Source: Candidatus Contendibacter sp.
GTDB taxonomy: Bacteria > Pseudomonadota > Gammaproteobacteria > Competibacterales > Competibacteraceae
Length of the DNA stretch: 64,000 bases
Reading direction: 5' to 3'
NCBI GenBank assembly: GCA_029624765.1
Contig: JARSSO010000030.1
Location: 1-64,000 of the forward strand
In this document: positions 20,662 to 30,538 of the stretch, piece by piece
Position numbering within the stretch: position 1 is the stretch's first letter
How the letters are laid out: every line of letters begins with the position of its first letter
Program-made: the position numbers and the translations under genes
The notes under the pieces: generated by a model
Database searches by the model: none
Told to the model about the DNA's origin: nothing
The model's input: only the letters and a program-made list of their open reading frames with translations

Positions 20662-21642
20662 ATGAAGTCTAGCCTGCGAAAGCGCGTTTTAGTCACCGGC
20701 GGCGCCGGTTTTCTCGGTTCCCATCTGTGCGAGCGGTTGCTGGCGGCCGGACATGACGTGCTGTGCGTGGACAACTTTTACACCGGTAGCAAGGACAACC
20801 TGTTACCCATGCTGGGCCACCCGCATTTTGAACTGATGCGGCATGACGTCACCTTTCCGCTTTATGTGGAGGTGGATGAAATCTTCAACTTGGCCTGTCC
20901 CGCCTCGCCGATCCACTACCAGTTCGATCCGGTGCAGACCACCAAGACCAGCGTGCATGGCGCGATCAACATGCTGGGCTTGGCCAAGCGGGTGAAAGCC
21001 AGGATTTTGCAAGCCTCGACCAGTGAGGTGTACGGCGATCCGGAGGTGCACCCGCAGCGCGAGGACTATTGGGGTCGAGTCAATCCCAACGGGATTCGGG
21101 CCTGCTATGATGAGGGCAAACGCTGCGCTGAGACGCTGTTCTTCGACTACCGCCGCCAGCACGGCTTGGAGATCAAGGTCGCGCGGATCTTCAACACCTA
21201 CGGCCCGCGCATGCATCCGAACGATGGCCGGGTGGTGTCGAATTTCATCGTCCAGGCGCTGAGGAACGCGCCGATCACGCTCTATGGCGATGGCCGCCAG
21301 ACCCGCTCGTTCTGCTATGTGGATGATCTGATCGAGGGTTTAATCCGGCTGATGGACAGCCCTGCGGACTTCGCCGGCCCGGTGAATCTGGGCAACCCCG
21401 GCGAGTTCACCATGCTTGATCTGGCGGAGACGATTCGGGAAATGACCGGTTCGCGTTCGGAGCTCATCCATCAGCCGTTGCCGGCGGACGACCCCAGGCA
21501 GCGCCAGCCCGACATTCGCTTGGCGCGGGAGCAGCTCGGCTGGGAGCCCCGGATCCGTCTGGCGGACGGTTTGAAACCGACTATCGCCTACTTTACAACC
21601 TTGCTGCAGAAAACTCCGCCCCAGCCACCGCGCTCGACATAA
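20662..21642 (+). CDS. UDP-glucuronate decarboxylase (UDP-xylose synthase)
   Basis: This SDR enzyme oxidises and decarboxylates UDP-glucuronate to UDP-xylose. The 326 residues include [10 protein letters not shown] (13-22), the characteristic NFYTGSKDN loop, the STSEVYGDP strand, and the [14 protein letters not shown] signature with Tyr149/Lys153, which separates this family from epimerases. ATG 20662 is chosen because the VLVTGG strand begins eight residues later; an upstream TTG at 20629 adds only a non-conserved tail. It supplies a pentose donor for the glycan. The preceding region is the wecB remnant. Confidence 0.93.
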   Translation: MKSSLRKRVLVTGGAGFLGSHLCERLLAAGHDVLCVDNFYTGSKDNLLPMLGHPHFELMRHDVTFPLYVEVDEIFNLACPASPIHYQFDPVQTTKTSVHGAINMLGLAKRVKARILQASTSEVYGDPEVHPQREDYWGRVNPNGIRACYDEGKRCAETLFFDYRRQHGLEIKVARIFNTYGPRMHPNDGRVVSNFIVQALRNAPITLYGDGRQTRSFCYVDDLIEGLIRLMDSPADFAGPVNLGNPGEFTMLDLAETIREMTGSRSELIHQPLPADDPRQRQPDIRLAREQLGWEPRIRLADGLKPTIAYFTTLLQKTPPQPPRST

Positions 21643-21834
21643 GGCTATATGTTGGCCAACCCATTCCAAAAGCCCATGTCCCTGATCTCCAGCCCAAGCT
21701 CGCTCGACCGCAGCGCGCTGATCCTGCGGCCGACAGACCTCCTCATGTGCCTGGCGGATCCCCGCCGCGCGGAGCGCGAGTGCTTGCGTGGAGGACGACC
21801 TGTCGAATGCCTGATGTGGTACGGAAGATGATCC

Positions 21835-23034
21835 ATGCCAATTGAATCCTCAAATAGCAAGCGATCCCCGTTTCGGATTGCGGTGTTGAATTCTCATCCC
21901 ATTCAGTATTTCGCGCCCTTGTACGCTTACCTCAACACAAGTGAGGATTTCGACATCACGGCGCTGTACTGTTCGGATTTCAGTTTGCGGGGCGATCGGG
22001 ATCCCGGTTTTGGTCAGAACGTAACCTGGGATCTGGACCTGTTGGCCGGCTACCACGCGGTGTTTCTGGGCGAGCGCGCCAAGACTCGAACGCCGGGTGG
22101 TTTCTGGTCGCTGGTCTGCCCGGAGGTGTGGCGCGAGGTGCGCTCCGGTCACTACGATGCCTTGATTCTGCACGGCCACAACTATGCGGTGAATCTGCTG
22201 GCGCTTCTCGCCGCGAAGACGGCTGGGGTCAAGGTCTTCATGCGCGGTGAAACTCATCTGGGTTTGCAACGTAGCGGTTTCAAGCAATGTATTCGCCGGC
22301 CTTTGATGAACCTGTTGTACCGAGCCTGTGATCGCTGCCTGGCGATCGGCACCGCCAACCGTGCTTTCTACCAGGCAATGGGAGTACCCGAACACAAAAT
22401 TGTGACAATACCTTACGCCGTGGATAACGACCGGTTCATCGCGGCGGCCCGTTTGAGCGATCAGGAGCGGCGGGATTGGCTCCAAAGGCTGGGGGCGGAT
22501 ACCAATCAGCCGGTGGTTCTTTATGCCTCCAAGTTCCAACGCCGCAAGCATCCGGATGATCTGCTCAAGGCGGTTACCCGGCTGCGGGAACGGGGCATTC
22601 GGTGTACGGTGTTGATGGTCGGCAGCGGCGAAATGCAGGACGAATTGCGGCAACTCGTCACACGACTCAATCTGTCTGATGTCCACTTCACCGGGTTTAT
22701 CAACCAGAGCGACCTGCCCCGAATCTATGGGGCCAGCGACATTTTCGTGCTGCCTTCGGAAAACGAGCCGTGGGGGTTGATCGTCAATGAGGTGATGTGC
22801 GCCGCTTTGCCGGTGGTCATCTCCAAGGAGGTGGGTTGCGTGCCGGATTTGGTACGTGAGGGCGACAATGGGTTTTTGTTTCAAGCTGGGGATATAGAGG
22901 GGTTAGCCCGTGCGCTCGAACCGTTGCTGACCGATGCAGGATTGATGAAACGCATGGGTCAGAAAAGCCGTGAGCGGATCGAGGGTTGGAGTTATGCTGA
23001 GTGTTTACAAGGTTTACGGACTATACTGAATTAG
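21835..23034 (+). CDS. Glycosyltransferase family 4 protein
   Basis: The 399-residue GT-B enzyme starts with a nucleotide-sugar-transferase N-domain (IAVLNSHPIQYFAPLYAYL) and has a GT4 C-domain with SKFQRRKHPDDLL and the EX7E motif in PSENEPWGLIVNEVM. It should be cytoplasmic or membrane-peripheral and use a nucleotide-activated sugar with retention of configuration. The donor is not predictable. The 192 bases before it hold no convincing gene. The sequence turns abruptly AT-rich right after its stop codon. Confidence 0.9.
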   Translation: MPIESSNSKRSPFRIAVLNSHPIQYFAPLYAYLNTSEDFDITALYCSDFSLRGDRDPGFGQNVTWDLDLLAGYHAVFLGERAKTRTPGGFWSLVCPEVWREVRSGHYDALILHGHNYAVNLLALLAAKTAGVKVFMRGETHLGLQRSGFKQCIRRPLMNLLYRACDRCLAIGTANRAFYQAMGVPEHKIVTIPYAVDNDRFIAAARLSDQERRDWLQRLGADTNQPVVLYASKFQRRKHPDDLLKAVTRLRERGIRCTVLMVGSGEMQDELRQLVTRLNLSDVHFTGFINQSDLPRIYGASDIFVLPSENEPWGLIVNEVMCAALPVVISKEVGCVPDLVREGDNGFLFQAGDIEGLARALEPLLTDAGLMKRMGQKSRERIEGWSYAECLQGLRTILN

Positions 23035-23190
23035 TGGATTCCGAAAATAGCATTTTTAAAACGGAAAAAAACTTCCCTCAAACTAATGAAGATCGCTCTT
23101 TAATAAAATGCGTACTTTAAATTATATTTCCCGTATAGACTCTCAGTGTAGTTGTACTTTATGTTCGCTGATTACCCACGTAGAGAAAAT

Positions 23191-24045
23191 ATGATGACTG
23201 ACCTAACGAGTATTCTAGTAATTAGATCATTAGTGTGGAAAATTGGTCGCCGGTTATATATGTGGGCTAAGCGCGATTTATCTAACAACCCTAAAACTAA
23301 TGGTGAGTATTGGTTAATAGAAAAACTCCTTAGTACGTCGTCGAGTAGTGCGGTGATATTGATAGATATCGGTGCCAACAAAGGGGATTGGTCCGCGCAA
23401 GCTCTTAAAATCCTTGATCTCTTGGGTAAGCGTGGGGAAATCTATGCATTTGAGCCTGCGCAATCTACCTATGAGTTCCTAATAAAAAAATTTCAAAATA
23501 ATACCAATGTAATGATAAAAAAAACTGCCCTATCCAACTATTCGGGTGAGGCCGAATTTTTTGTAGTTGGAGCACTTGCAGGCACGAACTCCTTGCTGAA
23601 AAATTCCTTAGAGGGTAAGGTGTTCGATGTGGAGAAAGTACAAACTTTGAGGTTTGATGACTTTCTAGCTTCAGCAGGTCTAACATCCGTCGCTTTTGTT
23701 AAAAGCGATACGGAAGGTTATGATATGAGTGTTCTGATGGGTGCTCAACAAAGCTTGAGAGAGGGTCGTGTAGAAGTTTGGCAATTTGAATATAATTATC
23801 GCTGGATTGCTAACCACCATAATCTTAAAGATGTGTTTAATTTGATTGAAGAGATGCCTTACTGCTTAGGTAAGCTCTATGGCAATGGGATCGAAATCTA
23901 TGAAAAATGGCATCCTGAACTGGATCGATTTTTTGAAGGTAATTATGTTCTGATTCGTGAAGGGAGCGAAATTAAAAAATTCGGTATCTTTGTGCAATTC
24001 GATGTAGGCAATGTGCTTGTGCCCAATGAAAAAATAGTCGAGTAA
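23191..24045 (+). CDS. FkbM family methyltransferase
   Basis: The protein has an S-adenosylmethionine-binding fold with DIGANKGDWSAQAL (motif I), a YAFEPAQSTYEFL acidic turn and a VKSDTEGYDMSVLMGA strand, the pattern of FkbM-type O-methyltransferases, which often decorate sugars in glycan loci. The start is uncertain: in-frame TTG 23152, ATG 23161 and ATG 23191/23194 all exist; 23191 is preferred because AGAG precedes it. Length from there is 284 residues. It is the first gene of the AT-rich block. A weak stem-loop (GCGGG/CCCGC, 24067-24085) without a T tract follows it. Confidence 0.85.
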   Translation: MMTDLTSILVIRSLVWKIGRRLYMWAKRDLSNNPKTNGEYWLIEKLLSTSSSSAVILIDIGANKGDWSAQALKILDLLGKRGEIYAFEPAQSTYEFLIKKFQNNTNVMIKKTALSNYSGEAEFFVVGALAGTNSLLKNSLEGKVFDVEKVQTLRFDDFLASAGLTSVAFVKSDTEGYDMSVLMGAQQSLREGRVEVWQFEYNYRWIANHHNLKDVFNLIEEMPYCLGKLYGNGIEIYEKWHPELDRFFEGNYVLIREGSEIKKFGIFVQFDVGNVLVPNEKIVE

Positions 24046-24135
24046 TCACAATAAAATGAGTTCTTCGCGGGTTCTATAGTCCCGCTAATGATAATCCCCA
24101 TATTATCAATGAGCTAAGTTTGAATTAGGTTATCT

Positions 24136-24949
24136 GGTAGTCCTGTAGAAAGTAGTGGTCGAATGGTGATATGATCTTAGTGGTGATTAGAGGAGTGAGT
24201 AAAGAGCCATGATTTGTCCAAAATGTCATTCATCGAATGTCGTTAAGAATGGCAGTATTCATAACCATAAGCCTAAATTTTCTTGCAAGGATTGTGGTCG
24301 ACAATTTATCGAGAAGCCAGAAAATAGGATCCCGCAAGAGAAGAAAGATTTGATTGACAAATTGTTATTAGAGCGGATCCCACTGGCGGGTATCGCCCGA
24401 GTCGCTGGGGTCTCCGAGCGCTGGTTACAAGGCTATGTGAATCGGAAATATCAAGAGGTTCCTCAGCAAGTCGACGTTCAGAAAAAACCGAAGGGAACAC
24501 TGACGATCCAATGTGACGAGATGTGGTCTTTTGTTGGAAATAAGAAGAAAAAACAATGGGTTTGGCTGGCTATTGACAAGGGTACGGGTGAGGTCGTCGG
24601 TGTTTTTGTCGGTGATCGAAGTCAAAAAGGTGCCCAAGGACTCTGGGATTCTTTGCCGCCGGTTTATCGCCAGTGCGCCGTTTGCCATACCGATTTTTGG
24701 GAAGCTTATCAGGTGATTTTTCCGACCAAACGACATCGAGCTGTCGGTAAAGAAACCGGTTTAACGAATAAGATAGAAAGATTTAACTGTACGTTGAGAC
24801 AACGTGTCTCTCGTTTAGTTAGACGAACGCTTTCTTTTTCAAAGAAGATCGAAAACCACATCGGGGCTATTTGGTATTTCGTTCATCATTATAATAAAAC
24901 CCTATCGATTGCTACTGCGTGAGGGTTCACTACAATTTGCAGGACTACC
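24136..24949 (+). mobile_element. IS1-type insertion sequence
   Basis: An 814-base element bounded by imperfect inverted repeats: left GGTAGTCCTGTAGAAAGTAGTG, right (complement) GGTAGTCCTGCAAATTGTAGTG, identical over the first ten bases and the GTAGTG block. It contains one transposase gene. I could not find matching 8-9 base target duplications in the flanks, so the insertion is old, or one edge was lost in recombination. Confidence 0.85.
24209..24922 (+). CDS. IS1 family transposase, single open frame
   Basis: The 237-residue protein has an N-terminal zinc finger (Cys3, Cys6, Cys26, Cys29), a helix-turn-helix (IARVAGVSERWLQGYV), and a DDE core with the IS1 hallmark CDEMWSF (Asp103), HTDFW (Asp162) and NKIERFN (Glu190). 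Unlike classical IS1 it is read in one frame without frameshifting. It appears intact. GAGTGAG lies upstream of the ATG. Confidence 0.93.
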   Translation: MICPKCHSSNVVKNGSIHNHKPKFSCKDCGRQFIEKPENRIPQEKKDLIDKLLLERIPLAGIARVAGVSERWLQGYVNRKYQEVPQQVDVQKKPKGTLTIQCDEMWSFVGNKKKKQWVWLAIDKGTGEVVGVFVGDRSQKGAQGLWDSLPPVYRQCAVCHTDFWEAYQVIFPTKRHRAVGKETGLTNKIERFNCTLRQRVSRLVRRTLSFSKKIENHIGAIWYFVHHYNKTLSIATA

Positions 24950-24967
24950 CACTAAGAAAAATACCTC

Positions 24968-26437
24968 ATGTCGCTGATCCGAAATACCGTATGGAGTGCG
25001 ATTGCGGCCATTGTGATGTCATGGGGACGTTTTCTGCTAACTATTTTGCTCGCTAGAAAGCTGGGAGTGAGTGAGTTTGGCATTTTTACTTTCTCTCAAT
25101 GGTTGGTGGATATCGTTTTTCTATGTCTAGCTTTTGGTTTAACGGGTTCCGCCAGTCGGTTCTTTGCCGAATTTCGAACTAGATATCAAAAACTTGTAGC
25201 CTTCGAACGATGGTTTTTGCTGCGCTCTTTAGCTGTTGTAGCAATAGTCGCAGTGGCGTCCCCTTTGGCTGCTATAGCATTTAACGGTGAAGCTAGTCTG
25301 AAGATTGGCCTGCTGCAAGCTGGATGGTCTGCAGCAGCAGCAGTTTGGGCGCTGTTGCTAGCACGTGCGCAAGGCTTGCAACGGTTTAAGCTTGTGGCTT
25401 TATCCAACGGAGTGTATATCGCTATTGCCTTATCAGGTTGTGCTTTGCTTCCTAAAGAAGGTGTGGATGTATCATCTGCAATGCTGCTGGTTATGGTGGC
25501 GACGGCCGCTGCAGCGTTTATCATGTGGCAACCTTTACCGATACCTCCACATGAACGCATGAAGGAAGTTGAGGGCTCAGAGCTGAACCATCGGATATTG
25601 AAAATTTTTGCTATAAATATCTGGATTTCGACCTTGGTCTCGGCCTTAGTTTGGCTGCGAGGTGAAATAATAATTGTTCGGTTAGAGCTCGGAGTTTCTG
25701 AGTTGGCTATCTATTCAGCAGCTCTTTCGCTGGCAGGTATTGCAACACAGGGGTTGATGTTGTTCACCGGCGCAGTGGGGCCGTATCTGACTGAAACATG
25801 GGGTGCTGGAAAACAGGAAAAAGCGATCATTTTATGTCGTCGTATTACTGATATATTAACTTTAATGGCTGCAATTTTATCAATTTTTTTGATTTTGTTT
25901 GCGCCGGAATTGATCCGCTTTACCTTTGGATCAGCTTACGCGAAAGCGGAGGTCACGTTAGCTATTCTTAGTTTAGGAACAATCGGTTTGGCTAGTGCAG
26001 CACCAAATCATTTACTTCAGATCCGAACCAACGGAGTATTTGCAAGAAATGCTAATTTTATTGGGATTATTGGCCTTTTTGTGACTGCAATATTTTTAGT
26101 AAATCTAGTAGGAATTGACGGTGTAGCAGTGTCTAGGGCACTGATTCAGATCGGAGTTGGTATCTTCACTTTTTGCTTTTCACGACATCTTATCTCAATA
26201 AAGTCTGTATATTTGAATAATCAATTAAAAGTAGTTCTAGTAACTTGTTTTGTTATTTTATTTAATTCCATTGGAGAATACTCGTTTTATCTTAGATTAT
26301 TAGAATTTTTATTGATTACAGTAGTACTAATTTTCTGGTTGCGTGATGATGAGGGCCTTGTATTGAGTAGATTGTTGTGTCGGTTGTATGTAACCGGAGC
26401 TTTGGTCAAATTTTGCATATATCTGAGAAAAAAGTGA
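24968..26437 (+). CDS. Polysaccharide flippase (Wzx/MOP superfamily)
   Basis: The 489-residue inner-membrane protein has about 12-14 hydrophobic helices and the typical start (SLIRNTVWSAIAAIVMSWGRF, then ARKLGVSEFGIFTFSQWLVDI). It should flip lipid-linked oligosaccharide units across the membrane. It starts 18 bases after the insertion sequence and overlaps the next gene as GTGA. With the polymerase at 27247 it forms a Wzx/Wzy pair in the AT-rich cassette. Confidence 0.88.
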   Translation: MSLIRNTVWSAIAAIVMSWGRFLLTILLARKLGVSEFGIFTFSQWLVDIVFLCLAFGLTGSASRFFAEFRTRYQKLVAFERWFLLRSLAVVAIVAVASPLAAIAFNGEASLKIGLLQAGWSAAAAVWALLLARAQGLQRFKLVALSNGVYIAIALSGCALLPKEGVDVSSAMLLVMVATAAAAFIMWQPLPIPPHERMKEVEGSELNHRILKIFAINIWISTLVSALVWLRGEIIIVRLELGVSELAIYSAALSLAGIATQGLMLFTGAVGPYLTETWGAGKQEKAIILCRRITDILTLMAAILSIFLILFAPELIRFTFGSAYAKAEVTLAILSLGTIGLASAAPNHLLQIRTNGVFARNANFIGIIGLFVTAIFLVNLVGIDGVAVSRALIQIGVGIFTFCFSRHLISIKSVYLNNQLKVVLVTCFVILFNSIGEYSFYLRLLEFLLITVVLIFWLRDDEGLVLSRLLCRLYVTGALVKFCIYLRKK

Positions 26438-27228
26438 TTTCATTCCTTTTTATAACTTATAATCGGTCTGACTTATTAGTCAAATCCTTCTCGTCTTTAC
26501 GTGGAGCTGCTTTAAACCTGGGAGTGCCCGTCGAATTTGTTGTGGCTGACGATGCTAGTGATCAAGAGCACCAAATGATTATTAATAGCCTTAATTTTGA
26601 TTCTCAGTCAATATTAAACTTCAATTGTGGCCTTGGCGCGAATGTAAATAAAGGATTAGCGAGTTGTAAAGGAGAGATGATTGTTCAAGTTCAAGATGAT
26701 TGGATTTTTGTGGGCCAACCTTCTGACTTCATTGATGCTATCCAAGTGCTGCGAACTGATCCAGAGGTTGGGATCGTTCAACTCACTGATGTTATGTCTG
26801 ATATACCCACCGAACGGCGATTTACTCTAAGTGGAGTGGTCTATGATGTTTTCAGAAATGATCGTCTGCCTTGGAATCGTGATGGTGGCTTACGCCCTTA
26901 TTCTGATTGCCCTCACATAAAATCTGTTGGTTTTGTCGAAGAAATGGGTCCATATCTGGAAGGTGTAGCGATGACGGTAACCGAGCATGATTTCAAGCGA
27001 CGTGTTGCTACCCAAGGACGTTGGCGTGTAGCACAAATGAGTTCCCGAAGATTGTTTATCCACATCGGTGCTGACCACAGCCTTAATCCGGGTGGAAAAA
27101 GGAATAAGTTGATTATTCTTCTCCACAAAATTCCATTTCTAGGAAAATGGATTGAATCGATCCTGAGGAAAATTTGGCGAGGTACGGATCATCTTGCTGC
27201 AGTAGTGGCTTCTCATTTGTTGAGTTAA
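26434..27228 (+). CDS. Glycosyltransferase family 2 protein
   Basis: This GT-A fold enzyme (264 residues) begins ISFLFITYNRSDLLVKSF, followed by VADDASDQEH and VQVQDDWIF, which supplies the DXD-type metal site. The GTG start at 26434 overlaps the TGA of the flippase gene, implying translational coupling; an upstream in-frame start within the flippase adds no family sequence. Donor and acceptor are unknown. Confidence 0.82.
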   Translation: MISFLFITYNRSDLLVKSFSSLRGAALNLGVPVEFVVADDASDQEHQMIINSLNFDSQSILNFNCGLGANVNKGLASCKGEMIVQVQDDWIFVGQPSDFIDAIQVLRTDPEVGIVQLTDVMSDIPTERRFTLSGVVYDVFRNDRLPWNRDGGLRPYSDCPHIKSVGFVEEMGPYLEGVAMTVTEHDFKRRVATQGRWRVAQMSSRRLFIHIGADHSLNPGGKRNKLIILLHKIPFLGKWIESILRKIWRGTDHLAAVVASHLLS

Positions 27229-27246
27229 TTGAGCTTTACATAAAAA

Positions 27247-28680
27247 ATGCAAAATTTTATCATTCAAGGCCGAATGCAACTCCCTTTAGTTTGGCGAAGG
27301 GCTTCCATTTTTTTTGGTGGGATGGGTTTAGTTGCGTTGGCACTGGTCGAATTCATCGCCCCGAATGATTGGTACATGCTGGGGCTGGTTTGTGGAACAG
27401 CATTGGTTTACGCGATCATTTTACTCTATTTCGGCTTTCGTGATGGCGGAAAGCGATTGCTTACCGATCCGTTCTTAATCTTAGTGGCCGCCTTCTCTTT
27501 ATATTATCTTTGCGGAACACTGCTGCTAGTGATTGGTCCAGAGGATCAGGCTAATTACGTTTTAAAATGGTATATTACGACTGCACAGGATGCGCTTCGA
27601 ATTACGGCTATGAATTTAATCGGCTTGGCAGTACTGCTTTTTGCTGCCAGCTTTTTCAATGGATTGCGCATAGAAAAAGTTGTTCAACCGACCATTATTA
27701 TTTTTAACAGAATGCCGACACAGAAGATTTTTTGGCTATTTTTTATTGTTGGTTTTAGCGCTTTTTTATGGGTAGAAACCACCGATGGCGTCGTCAATGG
27801 AACCATTGGACAGCTTTCTAAATTAATTCTTATCGCAGTACTCGTGGGGATAATCTATCGTGGTCGCAACGCAGCATTCTTGCATGGGCTCGCCATCTTA
27901 ATAGCGTTGTTTGCTTCAATCATGGGTCTGCTTTCGTTCGGCAAATTAGCTACCCTACAGCCATTGCTTATTTTTTTGCTAGGTTTATACTTACGCTTGC
28001 AGAACACCAAAATGCTGGTGGTGCTTTTTGCTATTATGATCGCCGCCTTAATACTGCTTTCGAAACCAATTGGTGAAGCTAGAGTTCTGTTGATGTCCAG
28101 TAGTGACACCAGTTTGCTGGCACGTTTTGATATTCTACAACAAGTATTTATGACCACCACTGATGATTCCAATCACGGTGGTATGTGGTCCCGTTTGTGC
28201 TATACCACTTCGCAGGTAGCTGCTGTTGACCTCTACGAAAAAGGGCAGGGCGGCAATGATGTGGAGTTATTGGGTTGGGTATTTCTTCCTCGGGCGATCT
28301 TTCCAAATAAGCCGATTATTACCCGCTCGGGGGTTGAATTCAACGTAAAAGTCACCGGTTTTGATACCTCATCCACGGGTATGGGTTTGTTTGTAAGCGG
28401 TTACTATAATCTTGGTTGGTTAGGGTTAATTTTTGCTTCAATATTGGCGGGGTGGATATTAGCCATATTCGCCGCAATTTCGCGTTCTGTTATTTCATCC
28501 AGCTCAGTGATTCTACTACCTGTGGGTTTGCTAGGGAGCTTTATGGCATTTCGAATTGATGGGCATTTTGTTGCAGATTATTTAGGCCCATTTGCTATGA
28601 TTATAATTCCGTTGCTAATCTTTTCATTTATTTTGCGCACAGGGTCTTTAAGAACCATTTCGAGAGCTTCTTCGGGATAA
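27247..28680 (+). CDS. Wzy-like oligosaccharide repeat-unit polymerase
   Basis: The 477-residue integral membrane protein has about 11-12 predicted helices and a large extracytoplasmic loop around residues 270-370 carrying SLLARFDIL, GMWSRLCYT and GVEFNVKVTGFD. That layout, and its place between a flippase and glycosyltransferases, support a polymerase that joins lipid-linked units in the periplasm. Wzy proteins are poorly conserved, so the call depends on topology and context. Confidence 0.7.
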   Translation: MQNFIIQGRMQLPLVWRRASIFFGGMGLVALALVEFIAPNDWYMLGLVCGTALVYAIILLYFGFRDGGKRLLTDPFLILVAAFSLYYLCGTLLLVIGPEDQANYVLKWYITTAQDALRITAMNLIGLAVLLFAASFFNGLRIEKVVQPTIIIFNRMPTQKIFWLFFIVGFSAFLWVETTDGVVNGTIGQLSKLILIAVLVGIIYRGRNAAFLHGLAILIALFASIMGLLSFGKLATLQPLLIFLLGLYLRLQNTKMLVVLFAIMIAALILLSKPIGEARVLLMSSSDTSLLARFDILQQVFMTTTDDSNHGGMWSRLCYTTSQVAAVDLYEKGQGGNDVELLGWVFLPRAIFPNKPIITRSGVEFNVKVTGFDTSSTGMGLFVSGYYNLGWLGLIFASILAGWILAIFAAISRSVISSSSVILLPVGLLGSFMAFRIDGHFVADYLGPFAMIIIPLLIFSFILRTGSLRTISRASSG

Positions 28681-28685
28681 TATCG

Positions 28686-29750
28686 ATGAAATTGTTATTT
28701 CTGGGAGAGTCCTGGATGGGTTCTTCAGCTAGATCGCTGAAAGAAGCATTGCAGCGTATTACCAGTTCTGGTATCGGTGAAATAGATGAAATCAACGAAG
28801 ATCTTTATATCCAAAAAGCGTGTGCTCGTTGGCTCAGAGCCATTCACCGGATTTTAGCACCTGCTTACCGACATGAACTTGCACAAGCAATTCTAAAGAA
28901 GTGCCATGATACACGCCCTGATATACTATTGGTCTATAAAGGCAGTGGCGTTGATGTTGAATTGATTCACGCAATAAAAGCCAAGGGTATTTTTACGGTT
29001 AATGTCTTTCCTGATTACTCACCACATGCTTATGGGAAAGATTTGCAGAAGGTCATTGGAGAATATGACCTTGTTATTTCGACGAAACCCTTTCATCCTG
29101 CTTTATGGAATAGCGTGTATGGCTACAGCAATCGTTGTGTATTTGTGCCTCATGGTTATGATTCCAAAATTCACTTGGTTCAACTCCCGTTATCTGATGA
29201 ACACTACGACATGGTACTAGCAGCTAGCTGGCGACCTGAATATGATGTATTAGCACATAATGTTGCTCGACTATTGCCTGAAAAGTCTATCAAGGTAGCG
29301 ATTGCCGGGTCTGGTTGGGCTGAGAGGCGAGAAAAATTTCCAAAGCACTGGTCTTTTGTTGGCGCGCCGCATGGGCGAAGTTACATTAAATTTTTACGTA
29401 GCGGTCGTATTGCAATTGCTCCAGTTAATCGCCAGGTAGTAATTAATGGCCAGATACAGCCGGGTGATGAAGATACTACGAGAACCTATGAGTTGGCCGC
29501 TGCACACTGTTTTTTCATTCATCAGCGAACCAATTTTGTCAAGACTCTTTTTGATGAAAATACAGAAGTACCCATGTTTTCTTCTCCTGAAGAGCTTGTA
29601 AATAAAATTTGCGATTTTCTACCAAAGCATGATTTAAGGCGATCAATGGCAAATGCAGCGCATAGGCGTGCTGTCCCTGCATACTCTTTAGACGAACGCG
29701 CCCGTGAGGTTATTTATAACATTAATTTTGTTATAGCATCGAGAAAATAA
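28686..29750 (+). CDS. CgeB-like glycosyltransferase
   Basis: The 354-residue protein resembles the CgeB group of GT-B transferases: MKLLFLGESWMG start, a DILLVYKGSGV strand, NVFPDYSPH, FVPHGYDSKIH, and a C-domain with SFVGAPHGRSYIKFLRSGRIAIAPVN and GDEDTTRTYELAAAHCFFIHQR. In this family the final segment binds the nucleotide sugar. It lies five bases after the polymerase gene in one transcription unit. The sugar is not predictable. Confidence 0.8.
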   Translation: MKLLFLGESWMGSSARSLKEALQRITSSGIGEIDEINEDLYIQKACARWLRAIHRILAPAYRHELAQAILKKCHDTRPDILLVYKGSGVDVELIHAIKAKGIFTVNVFPDYSPHAYGKDLQKVIGEYDLVISTKPFHPALWNSVYGYSNRCVFVPHGYDSKIHLVQLPLSDEHYDMVLAASWRPEYDVLAHNVARLLPEKSIKVAIAGSGWAERREKFPKHWSFVGAPHGRSYIKFLRSGRIAIAPVNRQVVINGQIQPGDEDTTRTYELAAAHCFFIHQRTNFVKTLFDENTEVPMFSSPEELVNKICDFLPKHDLRRSMANAAHRRAVPAYSLDERAREVIYNINFVIASRK

Positions 29751-29761
29751 ATAGGGCTGTT

Positions 29762-30484
29762 ATGGATAGCTACCAAGGCTATGAAGACTGGAAGCGATGG
29801 GATAAAACCTCATTTGGCACTTGGTTTGAAACTGATGCTGTCTATTTTTCTGCCGAATTGGGGCGGTCTGGTATTAAACTCCATAAAGGTATCCGCCTTT
29901 ATGAGGTTGGCTTTGGCAATGGGGCATTTGCTGGTTACGTGCGTTCTTTCGGTTGCGAATATTTTGGTTCAGAAGTTAACAATGTTCTGGTTGAACGGGC
30001 AAGGGACTTTGACCTCAATGTCTATGAAAAAGGTATCAAAGAAACACTGGAAAAGAACTTATTAGGAACATTTGATGCCGTTATTGCTTTCGATGTATTG
30101 GAACACCTTGATATCACCGACATTAAGGCTTTTCTGCTAGAGGCAATGGAGTTGCTGAAGCCAGGGGGAATCGTATTGGCCCGTGTACCCAGTGGAGATA
30201 GTCCTTTCGGTCGAGCGATCTTTCATGGCGATATCACACACCGCACTGCATTAGGCTCTTCGGCGGTCCGGCAACTGGCCGCACAGACGGGTTTCGACGT
30301 AATAGACATCGGCCCACCCAAGCTTCCGATCTTTAGACTTGGATGGAAACGAGCGATACGACGTGGCGTAATTCGGTTAGCACAATCGGTTATAACTGGG
30401 TTGATCAATCTGGTGTTTCATGACGGACAACCTCGTGTAATCACTGCCAATCTTGTCTTTGTGCTCAAGAAACCTGTGCAATGA
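29762..30484 (+). CDS. Class I SAM-dependent methyltransferase
   Basis: The 240-residue protein has methyltransferase motif I in RLYEVGFGNGAFAGYV, a DVLEHLDITD motif and LKPGGIVLARVPSGDSPFGRA, typical of Methyltransf_23-type enzymes. It likely methylates a sugar or lipid intermediate of this glycan. It is the last gene of the AT-rich cassette; base composition changes back to GC-rich within the next 100 bases. Confidence 0.85.
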   Translation: MDSYQGYEDWKRWDKTSFGTWFETDAVYFSAELGRSGIKLHKGIRLYEVGFGNGAFAGYVRSFGCEYFGSEVNNVLVERARDFDLNVYEKGIKETLEKNLLGTFDAVIAFDVLEHLDITDIKAFLLEAMELLKPGGIVLARVPSGDSPFGRAIFHGDITHRTALGSSAVRQLAAQTGFDVIDIGPPKLPIFRLGWKRAIRRGVIRLAQSVITGLINLVFHDGQPRVITANLVFVLKKPVQ

Positions 30485-30538
30485 CTGGCTTCTGGTTTTT
30501 CATCCGCACTGTGTTGTCATCGATTTAGGCCGCAAATC

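Noticed and set aside
21649..21831. A 60-codon frame between the UDP-xylose synthase and GT4 genes
   Set aside because: No recognisable motif or ribosome-binding site. I see nothing else in the 192-base gap.
24067..24085. Stem-loop after the FkbM gene as a terminator
   Set aside because: Only a five-base stem with a nine-base loop and no T tract.
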